Positions 59,205 through 64,000 of a DNA stretch of 64,000 bases are shown here, piece by piece. Position numbers and translations under genes: made by a program. Position 1 is the first letter of the stretch, and each line of letters starts with the position of its first letter. The notes below the pieces were generated by a model. The model did no database searches and had not been told where the DNA came from. It saw nothing but the letters and a program-made list of their open reading frames with translations. The stretch lies in the NCBI GenBank assembly GCA_964464925.1, contig CAYXLI010000009.1, positions 62,001 through 126,000 on the forward strand, read 5' to 3'. The DNA comes from CAYXLI01 sp964464925. Lineage in GTDB: Bacteria > Acidobacteriota > Terriglobia > Bryobacterales > Bryobacteraceae.

Positions 59205-60872
59205 ATGATAAAACCAGTGCTGTTGGCCGTCGACGACGACCCGGAAGTGGTCCGGGCCACTGAGCGCGACCTGCGCAGGAAATATTCGAGCCAGTACCGG
59301 GTGCTCCGCGAAGAGTCCGGCGAGGCCGCGCTCAACACGTTGCGCGACCTCAAGAAACGCAATGAACCCGTCGCCTTGCTGCTGTCCGATCAGCGCATGC
59401 CCCATATGGACGGCATCGCCTTCCTGGACCACGCACGCGAACTGTACCCGGCCGCCAAGCGTGCCCTGCTGACCGCCTATGCCGATACAGAGGTCGCCAT
59501 TCGGGCCATCAACCAGGTCAAGATCCACCATTACCTGATGAAGCCCTGGGATCCGCCAGAGGAGCACCTCTACCCGGTTGTAGACGATCTCCTGGATGAC
59601 TGGCAAGCCGGCTACCGGCCAACGTTTGAAGGTGTACGCGTGATCGGGTCCCGTTGGTCTCCGAAGACTTATGAGATCCGCGACTTTCTTGCCCGCCACC
59701 AGATTCCTTACCGCTGGCTCGATGTGGAGAATGCCTCCCAGGATCCGGAATCCAGCCAGCTTTTGAAATCACTGCCGGAGAATGTCCGTTATCCTGCCGT
59801 CCTTCTTGCTGACGGCTCGTTGCTGGAGCAGCCTTCTCTCAGTGAACTGGCGGAGAAAGTAGGCCTCCACACCCGTGCGGCGGCCCAGTTCTACGATCTC
59901 GTCATTGTCGGCGGAGGCCCGGCCGGGCTTGCTGCCGCCGTCTACGGAGCTTCCGAAGGTCTGCGCACCGTAATTGTCGAACGCGAGGCACCAGGCGGCC
60001 AAGCCGGCCTAAGCTCAAGAATCGAAAACTACCTCGGCTTTCCCTCCGGGCTCAGCGGGGGCGATCTGGCGCGCCGGGCGGTGATTCAGGCCCGCCGCTT
60101 CGGAGTGGAGATCCTGGCGCCGCTCGAAGTGCGTGCCTTGCGGGTAGAAGGAACTTACCGCATCATCGAACTGAGCAACGGAACTGAAATTTCTGCGCAC
60201 GCCGTCATCATCGCCACCGGCGTGCAGTGGCGGCGGCTCGACATCCCGGAAATGGACCGCCTCATCGATGCCGGCATATATTATGGTGCAGGCTCAACCG
60301 AGGCCATGTCCTGCCGGGACGAAGACGTGTACGTCGTTGGCGGTGCGAACTCCGCCGGACAGGCTGCTATGAACTTCTCGCGCTTTGCACGCCGGGTGAT
60401 CATGCTCGTTCGCGGGCCGTCCCTGTCCGCCACCATGTCACAGTATCTGATCGATCAAATCAAGGAGACTCCGAACATCGAGGTACGTACGGGCGCCGAA
60501 GTCGTCGGGGTATCCGGGCAAGACCGGCTGGAATCCATTTCGATCCGCTGCAGGGAGACAGGACAGGTGGAACAGGAGCCCGCGAGCGCTCTGTTTATCT
60601 TTATTGGCGCGATGCCCCGCACGGACTGGCTTGGCACCGTAGTCGAGCGCGACGACAAGGGGTTCATTCTCTCCGGCCCTGAGCTTGTGCACAACGGCAA
60701 ACGCCCGAAGGGGTGGACGCTCGATCGCGATCCCGGCCTCCTCGAAACCAGCGTTCCCGGAGTGTTCGTGGTTGGCGATGTGCGAAAGGGATCCGTCAAA
60801 CGCGTAGCCTCTGGAGTCGGCGAGGGCTCTGTCGCCGTCCAGTTCGTTCATCAGTATCTGAGTAACGTCTAG
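59205..60872 (+). CDS. Fused response-regulator / glutaredoxin-like / thioredoxin-reductase-like FAD oxidoreductase
   Basis: A 555-residue three-part protein. Receiver 1-130: acidic pocket D10-D12, phospho-acceptor D62 in LLSDQRMPHMDG and K113 in LMKPWDPPEE. Residues 142-222 resemble a glutaredoxin fold (FEGVRVIGSRWSPKTYEIRD ... YPAVLLADGS) but lack the CxxC. Residues 230-555 are a thioredoxin-reductase-type flavoprotein with G236-G-G-P-A-G241, GGANSAGQAAMNFSRFAR for NAD(P)H and VFVVGDVRKGSVKRVASGVG for FAD; the redox CxxC is missing (GAGSTEAMSC there). It looks like a phosphorylation-linked NAD(P)H:flavin sensor or enzyme. The next genes (cNMP kinase, UBP zinc finger) are part of a cassette I recall from other bacteria. 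Confidence 0.88.
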   Translation: MIKPVLLAVDDDPEVVRATERDLRRKYSSQYRVLREESGEAALNTLRDLKKRNEPVALLLSDQRMPHMDGIAFLDHARELYPAAKRALLTAYADTEVAIRAINQVKIHHYLMKPWDPPEEHLYPVVDDLLDDWQAGYRPTFEGVRVIGSRWSPKTYEIRDFLARHQIPYRWLDVENASQDPESSQLLKSLPENVRYPAVLLADGSLLEQPSLSELAEKVGLHTRAAAQFYDLVIVGGGPAGLAAAVYGASEGLRTVIVEREAPGGQAGLSSRIENYLGFPSGLSGGDLARRAVIQARRFGVEILAPLEVRALRVEGTYRIIELSNGTEISAHAVIIATGVQWRRLDIPEMDRLIDAGIYYGAGSTEAMSCRDEDVYVVGGANSAGQAAMNFSRFARRVIMLVRGPSLSATMSQYLIDQIKETPNIEVRTGAEVVGVSGQDRLESISIRCRETGQVEQEPASALFIFIGAMPRTDWLGTVVERDDKGFILSGPELVHNGKRPKGWTLDRDPGLLETSVPGVFVVGDVRKGSVKRVASGVGEGSVAVQFVHQYLSNV

Positions 60873-60887
60873 AGGTCGCCCCCGAAC

Positions 60888-61709
60888 ATGTCTCTATTTG
60901 ACGATCTCAAACGCCACCCGATGTTCAGTGACCAGCCGGAAGAGCATTTGCGCTGGCTCGCCGATAACGGCTCGGAACTCATCCTGAATCCCGGAGACAC
61001 NNNNNNNNNNNNNNNNNNNNNNNNNNNNNNNNNNNNNNNNNNNNNNNNNNNNNNNNNNNNNNNNNNNNNNNNNNNNNNNNNNNNNNNNNNNNNNNNNNNN
61101 ATACCGAAACCATTCCTGGTGGACGCCATCGATGTCATAGCGACATCTTTCGCGGCCGCCGCCCTGGTCCACGAGATTGAGCAGAGCGCGGCCCGCATTT
61201 TTGAACTCGTGCGCGCCATCAAGGAGTACTCCTACATGGACCAGGCTCCCTTGCAGGAGGTAGATATTCACGCGGGTCTGGAGAACACTCTCACCATTTT
61301 GGGCCACAAGATCAGGAAGAATGGCATCACGGTTGTGCGCGAGTACGGGGAACTCCCGCGAGCGTGCGCGTTCGGCAGCGAGCTGAATCAGGTGTGGACC
61401 AACCTCATCGACAACGCCACCGATGCGATGAAGGACAACCCGCCGAACCGTCCGAAAACTCTCCAGATTCATACTTGGACAGACGGCAAACTCGTCGGAG
61501 TCGAAATTGCAGATACCGGACCCGGCATCCCGGCGGACATGCAGTCCAGCATCTTCGATCCTTTCTTCACCACGAAGGGAGTTGGCGAAGGAACCGGTCT
61601 CGGCCTCGACACGGCGCTGCGCATCATTGAACGCCACAAGGGCGATATCTACCTCGAATCACAACCCGGAGACACGCGCTTCCGGGTGCGGATCCCAATC
61701 CATGGCTAA
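60888..61709 (+). CDS. Sensor histidine kinase with N-terminal cNMP-binding-like domain, interrupted by the assembly gap
   Basis: The left part (MSLFDDLKRHPMFSDQPEEH followed by LRWLADNGSELILNPGD) starts a cyclic-nucleotide-binding-like sensor domain. After the 100-N gap the frame continues with a helical part (IKEYSYMDQ) and a complete HATPase: ELNQVWTNLIDNATDAM, ADTGPGIP, DPFFTTKG and GEGTGLGLDTALRIIERHKG. The H-box is in the gap or missing, and the true length is unknown because 100 N usually marks a gap of undefined size; the shared frame across it may be chance. It is the probable phosphodonor for the receiver of the upstream fused oxidoreductase (15 bases away). Confidence 0.75.
   Translation: MSLFDDLKRHPMFSDQPEEHLRWLADNGSELILNPGDXXXXXXXXXXXXXXXXXXXXXXXXXXXXXXXXXXIPKPFLVDAIDVIATSFAAAALVHEIEQSAARIFELVRAIKEYSYMDQAPLQEVDIHAGLENTLTILGHKIRKNGITVVREYGELPRACAFGSELNQVWTNLIDNATDAMKDNPPNRPKTLQIHTWTDGKLVGVEIADTGPGIPADMQSSIFDPFFTTKGVGEGTGLGLDTALRIIERHKGDIYLESQPGDTRFRVRIPIHG
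61001..61100. other. Assembly gap (100 N)
   Basis: Exactly 100 unknown bases inside the histidine kinase gene. This is the conventional placeholder for a gap of unknown size, so coordinates and frames across it should not be trusted. Confidence 0.98.
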
Positions 61710-61713
61710 GGAG
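61708..61713 (+). promoter_or_regulatory. Ribosome binding site AAGGAG selecting the ATG at 61720
   Basis: AAGGAG lies 6 bases before the ATG at 61720 and overlaps the kinase stop region, whereas the ATG at 61702 has no such site. It selects the shorter UBP-type protein. Confidence 0.6.
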
Positions 61714-61719
61714 AACCCA

Positions 61720-61983
61720 ATGCGGACCGAATGCACACATCTTGATCAGATTCAGGAAGTAACGCCGCACACGAACGGCTGCGAAGAGTGTCTGAAAACA
61801 GGCGACAAATGGGTGCACCTTCGCCTCTGCCTCACCTGCGGGCACGTCGGCTGTTGTGACTCATCGAAGAATAAGCACGCGACGAAGCATTTTCATGCGA
61901 CCAAGCATCCCATCGTCTCGTCCTTTGAACCGGGCGAGGATTGGGCCTGGTGCTACGTCGACGAGGTCATGGTCCGTCGCTAA
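61720..61983 (+). CDS. UBP-type zinc-finger protein
   Basis: An 87-residue protein consisting only of a UBP/ZnF-type domain (PF02148-like). Zinc ligands: C5, C21-x2-C24, C37-x2-C40, C45/C46, H53, H57 and H63; WVHLRLCLTCGHVGCCD and HATKHPIVSSFE are the typical signature. In ubiquitin-binding relatives the Arg after the CG (CGR) contacts the ubiquitin tail; here it is C46-D47, although the W75-A-W-C-Y79 aromatic cluster is kept. It thus may bind a different C-terminal tail. The start follows the kinase gene by 10 bases. It is the third member of the redox/phosphorelay cassette. Function unknown. Confidence 0.85.
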   Translation: MRTECTHLDQIQEVTPHTNGCEECLKTGDKWVHLRLCLTCGHVGCCDSSKNKHATKHFHATKHPIVSSFEPGEDWAWCYVDEVMVRR

Positions 61984-61993
61984 GACGGAGCAG

Positions 61994-63082
61994 CTACGAC
62001 GGAGGCACTGGCGCCGTCGCGGTTGCGGTCGCCGTATGCGTATCGCGCGTATGTCCGGCTGATTTTTCCGGGTAGATGGCGTGGGAGCGCTCGTCGAACC
62101 GTCCGAAGATCATCTTGCCCGCCGTCGTCTGCAATACGCTCGTCACAGTAATGTCGATGGTCTTCGAGATCATCTTGCGCGCGTTGTCCACCACAACCAT
62201 CGTGCCGTCGTCCAGGTAGGCAACCCCTTGGTTGTACTCTTTGCCTTCTTTCAGTACAAACACACGCATCACTTCGCCCGGCAGCACCACCGGCTTCATC
62301 GCATTGGCAAGCTCGTTGATGTTTAGGATCTCTACGCCATGTAGTTGAGCCACCTTGTTCAGATTGAAATCGTTGGTGACCACTTTGCACGAGTACAATT
62401 TCCCGAACTCGATCAATTTCATGTCGACGTCCCGGATATTCGGGAAATCGTCCTCCATGATCCTGACCGTCAGTTGCGGCAGCTTTTGCAGTCGCTGCAG
62501 AATGTCCAGACCGCGGCGTCCACGGTTGCGCTTCATCGAATCGGCGGAATCGGCCACCAGTTGCAATTCGCGCAAAACGAATTGCGGGATAACGATGATT
62601 CCATCGAGAAACCCGGTCTCCGCGATATCGGCAATCCGGCCATCGATAATAACGCTGGTATCAAGGATTTTAAATTGCTGACGAGTTTTCTCTCCGCCTA
62701 TGAGTCCACCCAGTGCGGAAAGGTTAAGCATTTCGCCCTTTGCCGCGCCAACCACCACGCCCACATAAGCCATCAGGCACAGGATCCCCACTTGCAGAAA
62801 CTGCAGTGTATTGAGGTCGACGGCGTTGCTATGGGAGACGACGAGAGAAATTAGGTATGCTGCCAAAATCCCGAATACGGAGCCCATTGCGGCACCGATC
62901 AACTTTTGCAGACTGACGCGCTGCAAGCGGAGTTCAATGAGGATTATGGCACCGGAGAAAAGGACACCGATCGCAGCGCCAACCGGTCCGGAAAGACCGA
63001 ACGGACGCAGGAAGAACGCTACCGTGCCCAGAACGAGCGCGAATAGGACACGAACCAACAATAGATCATTCACACGAGCCAC
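61994..63082 (-). CDS. PIN-domain membrane protein with TRAM-like C-terminus (YacL-like)
   Basis: A 362-residue protein. Four hydrophobic helices occupy residues 1-125 (LLLVRVLFALVLGTVAFFLR to CLMAYVGVVVGA). The PIN nuclease domain, about 135-260, has KILDTSVIIDGRIADIAETG with the first Asp, RELQLVADSADS, and VVTNDFNLNKVAQLHGV with further acidic ligands. Residues 270-330 form a TRAM RNA-binding domain (VLPGEVMRVFVLKEGKEYNQ, GVAYLDDGTMVVVDNAR). This is the YacL/PilT-N-type architecture, a membrane-tethered RNA nuclease of uncertain role. The Pro/Ala/Thr tail (residues 345-362) is low complexity. It faces the UBP gene tail to tail with 10 bases between. Confidence 0.9.
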   Translation of the reverse strand: MARVNDLLLVRVLFALVLGTVAFFLRPFGLSGPVGAAIGVLFSGAIILIELRLQRVSLQKLIGAAMGSVFGILAAYLISLVVSHSNAVDLNTLQFLQVGILCLMAYVGVVVGAAKGEMLNLSALGGLIGGEKTRQQFKILDTSVIIDGRIADIAETGFLDGIIVIPQFVLRELQLVADSADSMKRNRGRRGLDILQRLQKLPQLTVRIMEDDFPNIRDVDMKLIEFGKLYSCKVVTNDFNLNKVAQLHGVEILNINELANAMKPVVLPGEVMRVFVLKEGKEYNQGVAYLDDGTMVVVDNARKMISKTIDITVTSVLQTTAGKMIFGRFDERSHAIYPEKSAGHTRDTHTATATATAPVPPS

Positions 63083-63216
63083 CTCGCCGGCACGTGCCTG
63101 GCCGGCCCAGGAGATTCACCTAAGCATACTCCTTTGCCTAGACCACTGCAAATAAATAATTTGGAGGCATAGTGCCGCCGTAAAGGGGCACTGGAGAGGG
63201 TTCGGCAACACGAGGG

Positions 63217-63241
63217 AAAGCTGGAGACTTGCTCCAGCTTT
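63217..63241 (-). terminator. Terminator of the RRM gene
   Basis: AAAGCTGGAG (63217-63226) and CTCCAGCTTT (63232-63241) form a perfect 10-bp stem with a 5-base loop, directly at the TAA stop of the RRM gene (63241-63243). The remaining intergenic part to 63082 shows only a weak 6-bp hairpin at 63171-63192. Confidence 0.7.
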
Positions 63242-63669
63242 TAGAGAGCTTTGGCGAGTTCTTCTGCGAACGCGCTCTGCGGGCCTTGCGATCCGCGTTC
63301 CGGACGCTTGTGCTTCTTGCCGGCGCGATTTGGACGATTAGCGAAAGTAGTTTGAGTGCGGTCACCAGAGGCGCTCGGTCGAGCTTGTTGGCCCGGGGCG
63401 GAGCCGCCCTGCTTGGATTTTGGCGGTTGAGCGGGGTTGGCGCGAAGGAGTCTATCTTCCAAAGGGGCGCGGTCGAAGCGGCGGATGATGGCGTTCATCT
63501 CCTCCTGGTTCGGCGCCTCAATGAAGGCGAATCCCTTCGATTCCTGGGTTTCCGGGTTGCGAATCACTTTGATCGAGTCGGCAACCAGGTTCTCTGCGGC
63601 AAGCCACGATTTGATATCATCAGCGGTTACCCAGACGGGGATGTTTCCGAGAAAAACGGTAAAACTCAT
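63241..63669 (-). CDS. RNA-recognition-motif (RRM) RNA-binding protein
   Basis: I use the ATG at 63669 (MSFTVFLGNIPVWVTADDIK), since a longer frame to 63744 lacks family similarity; 142 residues. The RRM has RNP2-like VFLGNIPVWV and RNP1-like KGFAFIEAPNQEE; it covers residues 1-80. The tail is a Gly/Gln/Arg/Lys-rich, disordered extension (PAQPPKSKQGGSAPGQQARP ... GKKHKRPERGSQ), typical of bacterial cold-shock-type RRM proteins. It binds single-stranded RNA, perhaps in cold response. It stands alone, with a terminator at its end. Confidence 0.88.
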   Translation of the reverse strand: MSFTVFLGNIPVWVTADDIKSWLAAENLVADSIKVIRNPETQESKGFAFIEAPNQEEMNAIIRRFDRAPLEDRLLRANPAQPPKSKQGGSAPGQQARPSASGDRTQTTFANRPNRAGKKHKRPERGSQGPQSAFAEELAKAL

Positions 63670-63827
63670 TCTTGAGGTTTGTTCACTCCGTGGGGATTGT
63701 TTGGGACCGGGGTTCGGGGCGTTGGTCCATGAAAGCATCACCATACTACCACAGATCTGTCAGCCCTTGGAAGAATAAAATCGGCCTATGTCCCCTACTT
63801 AGAGATGAATAACGGCGTCCCCGGGAT

Positions 63828-64000
63828 TCACCCGGCCAGCAATCCAACGGGAAACTCGGACAGTGCCTTGCTGAGGCGCAGCTGACCATCAATCACAGTA
63901 AAACGCGAGCCTGTCAACACGTTACGCCATGTGCGCGGGGCATCGTCGGGTAAAATCGCAGCCGTGTCCCGCCAGGCTGGAAAACCGGTCGGCACACGCG
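63828..64000 (-). CDS. Malto-oligosyltrehalose synthase (TreY)-like, C-terminal end, truncated by the window
   Basis: The last 57 codons of a minus-strand gene (TGA at 63828-63830). The translated end contains RVPTGFPAWRDTAAILPDDA, WRNVLTGSRFTVIDG, LSKALSEFPVGLLAG and resembles the TreY C-terminus (W-x-D-T, LP, W-x-N-x-L-T-G, EFPV-L). TreY makes maltooligosyltrehalose in trehalose synthesis from glycogen. The rest lies beyond the window; confidence is limited by length. There is a 158-base gap to the RRM gene with no clear signals. Confidence 0.65.
   Translation of the reverse strand, partial: RVPTGFPAWRDTAAILPDDAPRTWRNVLTGSRFTVIDGQLRLSKALSEFPVGLLAG

Noticed and set aside
61720..61983. Evidence for a bacterial ubiquitin system
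   Set aside because: No ubiquitin-like, E1, E2 or deubiquitinase gene is in the window and the finger lacks the tail-binding Arg.

Overview
The window looks like chromosomal DNA of a soil acidobacterium, probably near the Bryobacterales/Solibacter group. This is inferred from content and was not tested by phylogeny. Supporting features are moderately high GC, a DUF1501 plus DUF1549/DUF1553 cytochrome pair, a BlaI/M56 pair whose M56 protein ends in TonB-like domains, many exported amidohydrolases and Tat-leader Gfo/Idh/MocA oxidoreductases, a DUF2934 protein and an Flp-type pilin. There is one 100-N scaffold gap (61001-61100). No stretch longer than about 160 bases lacks a gene, and I saw no CRISPR array, insertion sequence or prophage.

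Layout. 1-18.5 kb is an exopolysaccharide locus: sugar aminotransferase end, epimerase, Wzx-like flippase, two GT4 glycosyltransferases, an MDR-Gfo/Idh fusion, a GT-C membrane protein, a GT2 enzyme, two large exported proteins of unknown function, a GDP-mannose 6-dehydrogenase-like enzyme and a heparinase II/III-like protein. 18.6-22.7 kb is a tight four-gene operon: hexuronate-type MFS transporter, dicluster ferredoxin, unknown Cys-rich protein, exported amidohydrolase. 22.7-29.4 kb holds an NmrA-like protein, a Tat-leader 2-hydroxyacid dehydrogenase, an orphan Flp pilin, an exported LssY_C/hydrolase-like protein and the BlaI-M56 pair, whose promoter and operator overlap. 29.4-32.8 kb is a sugar-oxidation trio. 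33.3-35.8 kb has tRNA-Gln and a Ppx/GppA gene followed by a CHAD domain split over two reading frames. 36.3-40.2 kb is a phospho-signalling cassette (FHA, two PP2C phosphatases, Ser/Thr kinase). 40.2-45.1 kb is an esterase plus the DUF1501/DUF1553 pair. 45.3-49.4 kb carries a hybrid histidine kinase, a response regulator and stress-type small proteins. 49.5-52.6 kb has ECF transporter T and A components, dtd and a glucuronokinase-like GHMP kinase. 53.5-57.4 kb has three overlapping exported amidohydrolase-family genes, two of which lack the metal-binding HxH. 57.5-59.1 kb is purM-purN. 59.2-62.0 kb is a redox-signalling cassette (REC/glutaredoxin-like/thioredoxin-reductase-like fusion, cNMP-binding histidine kinase, UBP-type zinc finger). 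The right end has a PIN-TRAM membrane protein, an RRM RNA-binding protein and the 3' end of a treY-like gene.

How the genes work together. The left third can make, modify and export an acidic surface polysaccharide; the uronate-type functions (dehydrogenase, heparinase-like protein, hexuronate-type transporter, glucuronokinase-like kinase) form a loose theme of uronic-acid metabolism. The middle and right thirds are dominated by signalling modules and by exported hydrolases typical of a heterotrophic soil organism. The most interesting candidates for undescribed biology are the REC-TrxR/cNMP-kinase/UBP cassette, the transporter-ferredoxin-unknown-amidohydrolase operon, the amidohydrolase triplet with two apparent pseudo-enzymes, and the bacterial glucuronokinase-like protein.
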